The notes: generated from the letters alone by a model not told the origin. Numbered from the stretch's first letter, positions 15,131-25,660 are shown. The stretch is DNA of 64,000 nt from Brachionus manjavacas (GCA_019054805.1 JAHQIY010000034.1:62001-126000); one strand, 5' to 3'. Numbers and translations: made by a program.

Positions 15131-16014
15131 TTTAAACGGTTTAATATTTTTTAAAAATTTTGAATCAAGCAAATTTAAGCATGTTTGCTCAATATTTTCC
15201 CAAATTTTATAAATATTATCTAATATAAGGAAGCATTATCTAATAATTTAAAAATAAAAGTGAAGTTTGTTTTGCAAATTAATAAAAAAACAAAAATAAT
15301 GTTATGTTTATTTTAAAATTAAACACTCTTTTCAAGATATTATAAGTTATTAAAATAAAAATGTCAAAAAAGTTTTTACCAAATATGAATTAACAATGAG
15401 TAAATTTGATTAAATTAGGATATAAATTAGTAGACCCTTTTAAATCGAAGTGATATATAATTTTTCATTTTAATTTATTTATAGGATTAGAAAACTTAAT
15501 TTTTTAATTGCGAGGTAATAAATATTAATCATTTTCTTTTAACTTACCTTACTTGATATAACATGTAAGTTTTATTTGTAAATAATTGTTTTTGCCTTGA
15601 TTTTCAATGTCCCCATTTAAATTGCATTTCACTATTTAACTCAACAGCTATTTTGACAATTTGCAATGTTAAATTCAGAATGAAAGCAAATAAAAATTTT
15701 TGGTGCAATTTAAATAATAAAAAAAAAATTATTTAAATAATAATAAATAAACAGTGATTTTGATTGCTCGCAACTATAATTAAAATAAAAATAATTTTTT
15801 TTTCAATTTATTAAACATATAAAAAATATAAAAAAATAGAAAGAAAATAAACTCAAAATCACTAATATTATTCTTTTTCATCAAAAAAGCGATTTTCATT
15901 TCATCTCATTGTATTACTAATAAAATATCCTTAAAATTGTTGAAAAAAATCAGCTAAATTATGTAATTTCAACAATTACAAATTTAATATTTAAAATATC
16001 TTCCTTTATCGCTT
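15131..16014. other. AT-rich subterminal region without a recognisable gene
   Basis: Very A+T-rich sequence just inside the left inverted repeat. I see no open frame with coding character on either strand. Long A and T runs and short AAGCAAATTT-type motifs are present. It probably holds transposase-binding and 3' untranslated sequence, but nothing specific can be shown. Confidence 0.6.
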
Positions 16015-16039
16015 GAAATGCTTAATGAGTAAGCATTTC
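16015..16039. promoter_or_regulatory. Perfect 10-bp palindromic arms around a 5-nt spacer
   Basis: The arms gaaatgctta and taagcatttc are exact reverse complements separated by atgag. It could be a binding site for an element-encoded factor or a short hairpin. There is no functional evidence beyond the symmetry. Confidence 0.4.
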
Positions 16040-16053
16040 CTGTTCTCTCTTAG

Positions 16054-16137
16054 TACGCTCGTTTAGATCGGGAAAAACAAGCATTGTTGGTAATAGGCAA
16101 AAAAGGACAGGATCGTGTCAAAACGAGAATTAACTGA
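16054..16137 (+). CDS. Possible plus-strand terminal exon (27 codons), unidentified
   Basis: A pyrimidine-rich acceptor (tcctgttctctcttag) is followed by an open frame of 27 codons ending in TGA. The peptide is basic (for example DREKQALLVIGKKGQ). No upstream partner exon was found on this strand, so it may be an orphan captured exon, a remnant, or chance. The opposite strand also has a protein-like stretch but lacks a usable acceptor. Confidence 0.25.
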   Translation, partial: YARLDREKQALLVIGKKGQDRVKTRIN

Positions 16138-16206
16138 ATTTCGAAAATTCAACTCTCTTTTTGTTGTAACTAACAATTCTAATTTCTTTAAGACAGGATT
16201 ACTTGT

Positions 16207-16418
16207 TTAATTCATATTGAATTTTTTAGAACATAATGATCTTTTCATCCTTTCAAAAGGCATTTTGAATACATTTAAGTTTTTCACAAAAAGAAATATT
16301 GCTTTTCTACACAAACAGTCAATAAACGATTTGGACACTTCCAATTCCTTTTTTACAGTCCCTTCCAACAAGCTGCTTATTTTTTCACTCTTCCGTATTA
16401 GCTTTTTTAACATCTGTT
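16207..16418 (-). CDS. Possible minus-strand terminal exon, about 70 residues, lysine-rich
   Basis: An open frame on the same strand as the other element genes follows a plausible acceptor (gatttctgaaag) at 16419-16420 and ends in TAA at 16207-16209. The predicted product is K/E-rich and amphipathic (segments such as KISSLLEGTVKKELEVSKS). An overlapping plus-strand frame (16217-16474) is equally long. I prefer minus because of gene co-orientation and helical composition, but neither strand has homology I can name. No upstream exon is assigned. Confidence 0.3.
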
Positions 16419-16530
16419 CTTTCAGAAATCAAAAAAGCCAGACCAATCTAATCGAGCAGATTTCCGGATTTTGAGCGAAAAAGCAGGACATTTTAAAAAT
16501 TTAAATTTGAAAGAGAGGGTTAAAAATTGA

Positions 16531-16578
16531 ATTTTTATTAGATCAGAATAGTTAATATGATTCTGATCTAATAAAAAT
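16531..16578. repeat. Perfect 19-bp inverted repeat (hairpin)
   Basis: Arms 16531-16549 and 16560-16578 are exact reverse complements around a 10-nt loop. A further aagagagg / cctctctt pair flanks the arms, with about 11 extra bases on the left side. It lies 210 bp beyond the stop of the GPxGG gene and could act in transcript 3'-end formation or be a remnant of a small fold-back insertion. Confidence 0.7.
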
Positions 16579-16787
16579 ACCTCTCTTGATGAAATTACAT
16601 TAAATAAGCTAGATTTATTCCAACTTTCTTAAAAAATTTTTAAAAGTAATACAACGGGAAAAATAAAAAACTCATTTTAGAATAAAAAGAATAATATCAG
16701 AAAATCTTCAAAGCAAGATGAAAAAAAAAAGTAAAAATAAAAACTTAAACAAAAATAATAATTAAATACAAAATAACAAGGACGTTT

Positions 16788-17212
16788 TTATATGTAGTTT
16801 TCTAAATATTTATATTCAGCTAAAAAATTTATCTGGAGTCTTTCTTTTCCACGAATATAATAAAGTGAACCACTTGGATTTTCAAGAAAAAGCCCTCCTT
16901 GTGGCCCAAGATAAACGTTTCTGCCACAGCGACTACGGCTACTCACAAATTCACCAACTTTTATTTTCTCGGATGTTCGCGTACAGAGAGGCTTTAAATT
17001 AATTTTAATTTTAAATTTTAAAAATTTTCATTTTATTAATAAATTACTCTTGTCTCTTTGGTATCTAGATGGGGAAAGGTTTTCTCATCAAATCTTTCTT
17101 TTAAAATTTTTTGCTCATTTTCCTTTAATTTAAGTAAAGTTTAACAAAGATTTTACGTGGATATTTTTCGTCTTTTTTATCGTAAATATTTTTATCAATT
17201 TTGAAATTGAAG
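16788..17212 (-). CDS. Partial gene with GPxGG basic-adaptor-like C-terminus
   Basis: Three 3' exons are phase-consistent: 17212-17157, 17097-17048 and 16991-16788, with introns of 59 and 56 bp. The last exon encodes 67 residues before TAA and contains VYLGPQGGLFLENPSG followed by SLYYI. This resembles the short VYxGPRGGxYY...G...YI module of PBCV-type basic adaptor domains found in some viral and mobile-element proteins. A cysteine/arginine-rich stretch (SSRSRCGRN) precedes it. The first visible exon must begin in phase 2, and I could not find its partner. The preceding homeodomain gene ends 156 bp upstream in a different phase, so I treat this as a separate gene whose 5' end is unresolved. 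Function unknown; nucleic-acid binding is a guess from the basic residues. Confidence 0.55.
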
Positions 17213-17368
17213 CTTTAATTTGTCTAAATTTTTCAAATTATGTCTTTAATCTTTCAAAGAAATTCAAAGAATTATGGTATCCCTTTTATATAAAAAATGT
17301 AAAAAAACAAAGTATTCAAATATAAGGATAAAAATTTCAAAGACGAAAAATTAAAAGTTTATATTTTT

Positions 17369-20300
17369 TTAAATTACCAATTGTTGAATTTTTGCTATAA
17401 GATCATCGTAATGGTTTTCATTATTTTCATTGACAAACTCTTCCTTATTATTATTCATATTCTTCAAAAATAAAATGGTCTTGAGATTATTAAAAAAAAA
17501 TTGAATTACTTTTTTATTATCTGAATTTTGTTCATCAAATAAATCGCTTTCCTCATGCAAAAAAGAAAACAAATGACTCTTTTTTAAATCTCCCGGTTTG
17601 ATAAAGTTGTTAAGATATTCATTTTCCGATTTGAGATCTTTTATTTTATCTTCGAAAAGATCCTTGTATTTGATAATTTTAGCATTGACAGGATTTTTCG
17701 GACAATTAGCAAAACTTTAAATATAATGATTACTTTGATAATTTAATAAAAATGAAATAATATCATACCAATAATGTTTATTACGACCAATCTCAGTGTT
17801 TCCAGAACCATCACAATTTTTTGAAGGACATTTTGATTGATTATTTGATATTATTGTAAAATCATTAAAATCTAGATTTTGAGATTAATTAAAATCTTAA
17901 TTTAACATTTATCAATTTAATTTGTAAAGTTAAATACCGTCGACAGAAACTGATAATTTGCTCCCATAGCCCTTTTCAAAATCATTTTTTCCAAAAATAT
18001 TCTGGTTATCAATGTCTTGCCAAAGGAAAGAGCTTTCATTTTTTTTGTTTTCTTTCAGAACTTAATTTATATTTAAAGATTTATATAAAATTGAATTAAA
18101 GAATGAAGTTAAATTGTTTTACTTGTTGATTTATATGACGAAAAATTTTGTTTTAGAGTTTTATTCACTGATTTGAGATCAGAAATCTGATTTTCTCTGT
18201 CATCAAGTGCCAATTCATATTCCTTTAGCTGTTGTTCTTTGTCCTTGAGCAAATCATCTTTATGCTTGATCTCTTAAAAATAAAAATAATAAAAAATAAA
18301 TAAATATTTCAACAATTATTCATCGAAATGTGATTATACCGTGATCTTTTGACGTTCGTAATTTTTCGAAACTGGCTTTCTGGTCCGATTCGAAATTCGA
18401 CGTCATACTTTTATTTTCTTGTATTTTTTGCTCTAATTCTTTTAGACGCTCATCTTTTGCTTTTAGTTTTTCATTGTTTTCTTTCAGAACTTAATTTATA
18501 TTTAATATTTAAAGATTTATATAAAATTGAATTAAAGAATGAAGTTAAATTGTTTTACTTGTTGATTTATATGACGAAAAACTTTGTCTTTGAGTTTTAT
18601 TTATTGATTTGAGGTCAGAAATCTGCTTTCTTAGTTTCAGTATTTCTGAATCGCTTGATGACTGCATTTTTATATGGTTGTCATTTTTAATTTCAAATTC
18701 AGAATTTAGGATAACCATATTTTCCTCAAATTCGCTTTTATATTTTTCTACATTTTTTGAAAAATTTTCCTGATTGCAAGAAATTACTTTTAAAATTATC
18801 ATTAAAATTTTTGAAATGCTAAGTAAAGATGCTGTGTCTTAATTACTTGATTCGAATTCTTCAACCGTCTTCTTAAGCTCAGTTTCATATGAATTTTTTA
18901 GTTTTTCATTATTTTTTATTGCTTCATTTAGTAGTTCCCTCAAATCGGATTTTTCTTAAATTAAAATTTGAAAAAATTAAATGAACAAACAAAAGGGAAA
19001 AAAATATTTTAAAAATATACCTTTTTCATTTTCATTGTATATTGATAAATTTTCTTTTTTGATATGTATTTCGGTTAATTGTTCTGATTCTAGAAATATA
19101 TTTTAAAAAATTAGTTTTCACAAACTTTAATTTTACCTTTTGATAACGAATCTTTTAATTCAGCAATTAACGAAGAATTATACTTTATTGTGGACTGCAA
19201 TAGTGAATTTTCTTTTTGAATATCTGCATTTGTCTTCTTTAGGTCCTCATGATCATCTTCTAAATTTTTGAATCTAATCATGCTTATCTTAAGTTGTCTT
19301 TTAATATTTGAGGTTTCTTGCTCTGATAACTCCTGTTCTTTTACAACTTTTTCATAATCCTCTGAAACATTTCTGTACAACACTTGTTTTTGAGTATTCT
19401 TGTCCTTTTGAAGAAAACTTAGGTTCAATTAATTAAATATTTATCAAAAACTAACAAGTAAAATTTTAATTTCCTCTTGTAAATCTTTTATTTTGATTTC
19501 GAGTTGCTCCTTTTCTAAAGCAAACTGCATTTTCATTGCATTCAGCATGTTTTCAACTTCAAATAAATTATCAGTGTTTTTAAAAGATGTATGCTGATTT
19601 ATTGATATTTGTTCATTTAATTGCACGTAATTTGAATGGAGAATTGACTCGATGTAAGGAAGGTCTTCTATTAGTTCATTTTTTGAAATATCAATGTAAT
19701 TTATCTTTTCGTCTTCTGTAGATAGACTTGATATATAACTATCCTTTTTCACCGTGGATGAAATATCGCCGTTGTCTTTCAATAAGCTGGAAACTTCTTC
19801 AGCAAACTGTGAGTTAAAAATTTCACCGTCCTCCTCTACAAAATCTGAAATTTCACCATCTTCTTTCTCCGAGCTAATAACTTCTTCATCATCAAACTGT
19901 GAGCATGAGATTTCACCGTCCTCCTCCACAGAATCTGAAATTTCACCATCTGTTTTCTCCGAGCTGATAACTTCTTCTTCATCTAACTTTGAGCATGAGA
20001 TTTCACCGTCCTCCTCCACAGAATCTGAAATTTCACCATCTGTTTTCTCCGAGCTGATAACTTCTTCATCAGCAAACTGTGAGCATGAGATTTCACCGTC
20101 CTCCTCCACAGAATCTGAAATTTCACCATCTTCTTTCTCCGATCTGATAACGTCTTCTTCATCAAATTGTGGGCATAAAACTTCACAGTCCTCTTCCACA
20201 GAATCTGAAATTTCACCATCTTCTTTCTCCGATCTGATAACTTCTTCATCATCTAACTCTGAGCATGAGATTTCACTATCCTCCATCACTGAATCTGAAA

Positions 20301-21230
20301 TTTCACCATCTGTTTTCTCAGAGCTGAAAACTTCTTCTTCATCTAAATTTGTGCTTAAATTACCATCATCTCTTGTTTCAATCGTTTCGAAAAATTCTTT
20401 GCTTTTTCTAGTATTTTGGTCCGCTTCTTCTTTCATGTCTATATTCATTTCAAGATTTTGCATGTTCATTAAAGATTTTTCTTTAAATCTTTTATTTGAA
20501 AACCAATTCTGGACAAAAAATTTTGGCATAATTAATGATATTTTTTTTTATAGTTTAATTAATTTATTAAATAATTAACTTACACGAATTTGTTGTTTTT
20601 GATATCGACATTCCAAATAAAGAATTATATTATTTATATCTGAATGATTTGGTTTGTTTTTACGCTCATAATAAGTATTCAGATAAATCAAATCATTCTT
20701 TTCAAAAATGCTCTTTCTACCTCTTTTTTTTTTCTGAAAAAATAAAGTTGGTGAAAGAGGTGTTTCTGATTCGGAATTGGATTTAATAACTGTCCCTTTT
20801 CTTTTTCGTCCTGTTGTTGTTGGATGTTCTTTATTAAAATTATTGAACATTTTAAAAAAATTTTAACAAAGAAAATCTTTACGAGATTGTTGATTTATTT
20901 CTGAACTTCCTTTAAAAGAATTCATTATCTTCTCTTTGATGCTCACAAAGGCTTCTAAAGGGTTTTTATCAACATATTTCTAAAAAAAATAATTAAATTT
21001 ATAATTATAATTTAATAAAACAACCTTTAAACAATTGATCGAGTTATTAAAAGATTTTTTGGGTAGTTTGCGAAAAATTTCTTTAAAACTTCTATGTATT
21101 CTTCCTGAATTTTTGGTCTCACAATATTAAATTCACTTCTCGATTTCCTTACAAATGAATTTCCAGTAATTTTCTTGGCCAAACTAGCCAAGGTTTCGTT
21201 TGACTTAGACTTCCTGAAGTTTCCGTTCAT
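17369..21230 (-). CDS. Homeodomain-acidic repeat-coiled coil-C2HC zinc finger protein (13 exons, 1033 aa)
   Basis: Exons: 21230-21033, 20979-20883, 20810-20584, 20508-19456, 19404-19137, 19089-19021, 18954-18847, 18786-18559, 18480-18340, 18272-18123, 18051-17938, 17871-17769, 17714-17369. All phases match and the sum is 1034 codons. A homeodomain spans about residues 127-188; its recognition helix QQIRNWFSNKRFKEK is assembled across an intron, with the W-F-x-N-x-R signature and about two extra residues before helix 3. Six 30-residue acidic repeats (about 231-420) follow, then a long K/E/L-rich coiled coil. A MYT1-type finger C899-x4-C904-x12-H917-x5-C923 lies near the C-terminus. Likely a nuclear DNA-binding protein of the element, perhaps recognising its ends. 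The first donor (GTTTAA) is weak; a shorter form could start at 20850 (948 aa). I know of no family with this architecture. Confidence 0.85.
18051..18640 (-). repeat. Tandem duplication of an exon-intron-exon segment inside the homeodomain gene
   Basis: The stretch 18051 to about 18205 is repeated at 18480 to about 18640 with an offset of 429-436 bp; the only indel is 7 bp in the intron. The copies include the same intron and give paired coiled-coil modules (SDLKSVNKTLKQNFSSYKST and SDLKSINKTQRQSFSSYKST), each spliced to a KN-rich exon. The duplication preserved phase and lengthened the coiled coil. Confidence 0.85.
19771..20340 (-). repeat. Six-copy 90-bp coding minisatellite (acidic 30-aa repeat)
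   Basis: A ctccga(g/t)ct-containing register recurs at 19861, 19951, 20041, 20131, 20221 and 20311, exactly 90 bp apart. Each unit encodes an acidic Ser/Asp/Glu motif of the type EKTDGEISDSVEEDGEIS. The exact multiple of three preserves the frame. Such acidic blocks often act as activation or histone-binding segments; that role is inference here. Confidence 0.93.
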
Positions 21231-21402
21231 TTTTTCGTTGGTTTAGATTTTTTAAAATCTAAATATCAAGTTTTTAAATCAAAATTGACTATCAATTGAA
21301 TTATAAAAAAAAAGTTGTTTATAAAGACAACAATATGGCAAGCAAAAAAAAAAAAAAATTTTTAAATTTATTATTTTTCAAAATTATTATTATTTTTTAG
21401 AG

Positions 21403-21408
21403 TTTATT
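21403..21408 (-). promoter_or_regulatory. Candidate polyadenylation signal of the transposase gene
   Basis: An AATAAA hexamer lies 21 nt after the TAA stop of the transposase-Ulp1-RING gene on the minus strand. The spacing is reasonable, but the hexamer is frequent by chance in this AT-rich sequence. Confidence 0.35.
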
Positions 21409-21428
21409 TGATCTTAAAAAATACATTT

Positions 21429-24400
21429 TTAAGAATGGTTGTATTTTAAGAGTAAGCAATCAATAATTTCACATTGCTCGCATTCGTTTTTTTTTAAGCA
21501 TTTTGAATGATAAGAATGAATGCAATCAAAACCTAATAATTCTTGATCGGAATCTTTCTTACCACAGATACAACATAAATTCACTTTCCCTACATATTTC
21601 AAATTTTCTTTATATAATGCATCAAAAATCACTTTTCTAAATCGATATGGGCATTTTTCTCTTATTTTTAGCTCTTTTTCTCTTACATCAACATTTAATA
21701 AGCTTTCGAAAAACATACAAACAAAAACACCACAGCTTACTCCATCATTTTGCAAAGGATGTACAAATTTCCTTAAAATCCATTTTTTATCACATAAATC
21801 CTTCCGATAGGTGCAAAACAATCTAAAAATTTTCAAAGGATTATTATATATTGAAGAAAGCAAGCTTTTTCCTATTACTTCCACTTTTCAAAATAGATAT
21901 TATCATTCTCGGCACCTAATGAATCTAAGAACGAAAAACTTTGATTCTTCACATCAACAAAGAAAAGACACCAATGATGACGGAGTGGATCATAAACCAA
22001 GCCAGCGATCATTGAATAGGAATTCAAATCCTACAAAGATAATTTAAATTATATTTAAAAATTATGTTATTTATAAAAAATTTAAATTACTTCATCAAAA
22101 ATATTCTCACTCAAGAACATACCATTAAAAATTTTACTTGTCGAAAAATAATCAATAATTCTTATGTTAAATGTTTGGCCTTTAGTTTTGAAGTAATTAA
22201 AAATAATCTAAAAAATAAAAAATTACAAATCAAATTCTAAAGCTAAAATTTTTTTAAAAAATAATATTTACTTCGTCACTTAACAGGTCATTATTTAGAA
22301 GCTCATAAACATTTTTGCAAGTCATTTTCGAATAATTTGAATAAAAAAAGATGTGGTCCCTGAAACAAATCGAAACTTCTGCTCTAAATTCGGAATTCTC
22401 AACATCAATTAATGGTATTGAAAACAATTCTGATTTTCCACGAAACTGAGTTTTGAGGGAATCTTCCTGCTTTAAATTGTCAATCCCAAAAGTAAACTTG
22501 TTAGTAAAATATATTCCTTTTTCTTTTGTTATTTTTTTTTCTTTTTTAAACTCCCATTTTTCTTCTTCCTCGGAATTGTTGTGTCCATCTTTACTTTTAG
22601 AGAAATCGATACAATCTTTTTCATAAAACTGTTTAAATTTCATAGAAAGATAGTTGTAATATGGAATTACAATTTCGCTTGGAAAAAGAAGACGCTTAAA
22701 TTTCAACCGTTTATTTATGTCTAGAATATTATTTCTGAAATATCCAAACCATGATTCTACAGGATTATTAGTCAATCGTGTTAGTTGAGATCTTTGAGGA
22801 AAATTGTCTTTATCTAACGAAATTAGAATTCCACTCCATAAAGGTACCAAATGGATCCTTTTTTCTATTATTTTCATCAAAATTGGTTTGTAAAACTCAT
22901 TTGTTTTAATAATTTGATCCTTAGACTCTTCTTTTATGCATTTTTTATAAAAACTCAGCCGTTGCTCAAAGAATTTTGTAAATGGTGAATCCAAAATATA
23001 ATTTTTAGACATATCATTTGGGAAATATAAATTTTCTATTCCAGATTCCTTTGAAGTTATCAAAAATTTTCGATCAAATTTTTTAAAAAGTTGATTCAGC
23101 CAGTCATAATTCCTAATGCTAATCTCTATATTCATTCTAACAAGCGAACGAAGTAATAACTGAGATAATTTAGGTTGACAAAAGATAGTGACCATATCTT
23201 CCAAATTCTGATTAAATTCATCAATCGATGAAGAGTTTTGAAGCATTGTAAAGCAATAAATAAATGCTGCACGCATCTTATCGGTAATTTTTCCCTTTGT
23301 TATATTAATATCATCAAGATCATCGATTATTATTTTTAAAAAATGAGTTGAACAAATATAGATTTTTGAATTTAAAATTTTCGAAAAGGAATAATCTTTC
23401 AAAACGGCAATGTTGAAGCTTAATTTCAGATATTGAATAATATCACAGTTTAAAATGATCCTCAACAGTGCGTTTATATTTGCCCAGCTAAAATCTGTAA
23501 CAATGATTTTAGGATAATAATCGGGTTTTAATTTCTTAAATGATGACGTAATTTTTAAAAGGTTGATAGATATATTTGTTGTGTCGTTTTCAGTTGAAAA
23601 AAAATCTGCTATTGGAATCAATGATTTATTTATAGGATCATAACTTACAATTGAATATAGTAGTGGCTTTTTTTGATTGAAAATAGCAGGAATAAAAAGA
23701 CCGGAAGCGTCAAAATACCAAACTGGATTTCTCTTCTGAATGCTATCCCACATTCTTAATTGAATTTCCGAATAAATGTTCATGGAGAAAGGCGATATGG
23801 ATATTTCTTGAATAAATCCTTTTATCCCTTTTTTACAACTGCTTTTAACTAGCAGGTCAAATGAAGATTTCGCTGCATCAGCATCCGATCTCACTTCATT
23901 GAATAATTTAAATCTATGTGTATGCTCGCTTGACATCTTCCTAATAACTGAATAATCGATCGGATGGTAAGTTTTGATATGATTTTGGGCTCTGAAGTTA
24001 GTAATCCCCATCGATTTAATTTCTTGAGACATTAACTCTCTTTTTTCTCCAATAATTCTTTTGTTTTTAGGGTTTACTACACACGATTTGTGATTTATTT
24101 TATATTTTTCCAAGTTGATAATTAGTTCGTCCATTTCGAAAGACGGAATATTAAGTTTGAAGGAGTTTTCACATGATATACAGGAAAATATACCATTCCA
24201 ACAATGTCCTTTTTTCCTTCCATTTTCTTTCCTAAACCAGTTTGAACCATATTTTAGCCAACACAGAATACCAATAGCCTGAAATTTCAAAGATATAAAT
24301 TCACAAAATTCGGCATTGAATCGTTTTCGACTATCCATTTTACTTGTTTGAATAAATTTTTTCAACTTTTTTTTATCCTTTTCAGAAAAACGAATAATTT

Positions 24401-24677
24401 TCTGTTCCTTTTCGAGTCTAATTTGTTTGAACTTGTTCATTACATTTGTTTTATACTTTTTGGTGTCTCTTTTCCACATTGTATGTAAAAACAGTGAATC
24501 TATAAGTACATAAGCACCAAATATAAAAAGGCAAAGCCTTCCCCATAATGTATTTTCTCCACTATATGAGCCAACAAGTTCACATGGCGTATGAGCATTC
24601 TCAATCAAAAATTGAACTGATTTATCAACAATAACGTTTAAATCAATGTTTGATCGTCCTTTTCTATTTTTACTCAT
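21429..24677 (-). CDS. DDE transposase-Ulp1 protease-RING-H2 fusion (4 exons, 1022 aa)
   Basis: Exons 24677-22272, 22207-22091, 22030-21879 and 21822-21429 are separated by introns of 64, 60 and 56 bp; all phases match and the sum is 1023 codons. The N-terminal part has Cys/His pairs (C166-x2-C169, H196-x2-C199) like MULE DNA-binding fingers. The RNase H-like core shows D323 (WYFDASG), D395 (IIVTDFSWANINAL), C442-x2-H445 and E641 (NNPVESWFGYF), the motif order of Mutator-like transposases. Splicing then adds a Ulp1/SENP (C48) domain: H859 or H860 (HHWCLFFVD), D877 (FLDSLG), Q916 and C922 (QNDGVSCGVFVC). A RING-H2 finger follows: C975-x2-C978, C992-x-H994-x2-H997-x2-C1000, C1006-x2-C1009. All catalytic residues look intact. 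It would cut and paste the element and may remove SUMO or attach ubiquitin; the last part is inference. Exon 1 alone, unspliced, would give an 807-aa transposase ending soon after the junction. Confidence 0.9.
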
Positions 24678-25238
24678 TATTTAGTTTAAATAATAATTTT
24701 TCTTAATAATTATCTAAAATATCTAAAATTTTTTAAAAATATAAAATATTTTTAGAAATTTTTTTATGTAATGAAATGGCACTGTATTAGAAAAGCAATC
24801 GTCAAAATAGATTGGGGAATGGAATTTTAAAAATTGTGTGTATTTTCATTTTTTTTCAAATATAATGTGTTTATCCCGGGCTTTTTGAATCGATCTAAAA
24901 AGCATAATTATTTAAAACAAAATTTAACTTAATCAAAATTAGTCTTTAACTACAAAATATTAAAAAATAAACAGAAGAAAAAATAAATATGGAAAAATGG
25001 AATCTATTGAAGTTTTGTATGACCCTAGACGATTAATTTTGTAAAATAGTGTTCTTTTAATACTTTATGGCTTTTATCATTTACAGAAATTCATAAAATG
25101 TAGAGAGTATTTGTTTAAACTAATCTTTAATTTTAATAAAATTTAATAATTCTTTTAAAAATTTTATGTCGAGTGTCTAACAATTTTTTTCTGATTTTAT
25201 CAAACTCTGCACTTAAATTGAAAAAAAACAAATTACAG
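24678..25238. other. Intergenic AT-rich region upstream of the transposase gene
   Basis: No coding frame seen on either strand. It should contain the minus-strand transposase promoter just above 24677, but no clear TATA or initiator can be singled out in this composition. Confidence 0.6.
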
Positions 25239-25301
25239 TGTTTATGGTTTTTGTCTGTTCGTGTCCGGACGTTCTCTCGTTTTCTTTGTTGCTGCCGGAC
25301 T
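25239..25301. repeat. 63-bp direct repeat, copy 1
   Basis: Matches 25546-25608 with a single C/T difference. The copies flank a 244-bp filler segment and share the higher-GC composition of the captured dynein-like fragment to the right, so copy 1 is probably a duplicated edge of that fragment. Confidence 0.93.
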
Positions 25302-25545
25302 ATTTCATTATATTCATTTTAATATAATGAAATTAATTATATTCATTATATTCATTTTAATTTTTATTATTATATTCATTTTCCGATTTGAGATCTTTTA
25401 TTTTATCTTCGAAAAGATCCTTGTATTTGATAATTTTAGCATTGACAGGATTTTTCGGACAATTAGCAAAACTTTAAATATAATGATTACTTTGATAATT
25501 TAATAAAAATTATATAAATATATATATATATATATAAATAAATTA
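25302..25545. other. Filler insertion with templated DNA between 63-bp repeats
   Basis: Composed of a ttcattatattcatttt-type simple repeat, an exact 139-bp copy of the element's own homeodomain gene (25372-25510, from 17615-17753), and a TA microsatellite (about 25511-25540). Two flanking 63-bp direct repeats plus patchwork copied from another locus are typical of template-switching double-strand-break repair. Confidence 0.8.
25372..25510 (-). pseudogene. 139-bp copy of exon 13 and adjoining intron of the homeodomain gene
   Basis: I see no mismatch to 17615-17753. Because it includes the exon-intron boundary at 17714/17715, it was copied from DNA rather than spliced RNA. It is too short to code for anything useful. 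The identity implies a recent event. Confidence 0.93.
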
Positions 25546-25608
25546 TGTTTATGGTTTTTGTCTGTTCGTGTCCGGATGTTCTCTCGTTTTCTTTGTTGCT
25601 GCCGGACT
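25546..25608. repeat. 63-bp direct repeat, copy 2
   Basis: Partner of 25239-25301. It is contiguous with the captured exon-bearing segment to its right, so it is probably the original copy. Confidence 0.93.
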
Positions 25609-25660
25609 CTTTTTTCTTTCTCTCCGTATTTTCGTATCTTTCCAATTGACAATAGCATAC

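Noticed and set aside
17212-17369. Joining the homeodomain gene to the GPxGG exons as one gene
   Set aside because: A donor exists at the last homeodomain-gene codons (TTG|GTAATT), but it is phase 0 while the next credible exon needs phase 2, and no intermediate exon is available.
19983-20252. 89-residue minus-strand Arg/Lys-rich frame
   Set aside because: Alternative frame of the same 90-bp coding repeat, without splice support.
19754-20578. 274-residue plus-strand Ser-rich open frame
   Set aside because: Exact antisense shadow of the acidic repeat exon of the homeodomain gene; its length comes from the 90-bp repeat.
21811-22047. 78-residue plus-strand open frame
   Set aside because: Antisense to the Ulp1 exons of the transposase gene, which have phase-consistent introns and intact catalytic residues.
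25511-25540. TA-rich microsatellite as an origin or promoter
   Set aside because: A simple TA run within filler DNA; no associated gene start or other signal.
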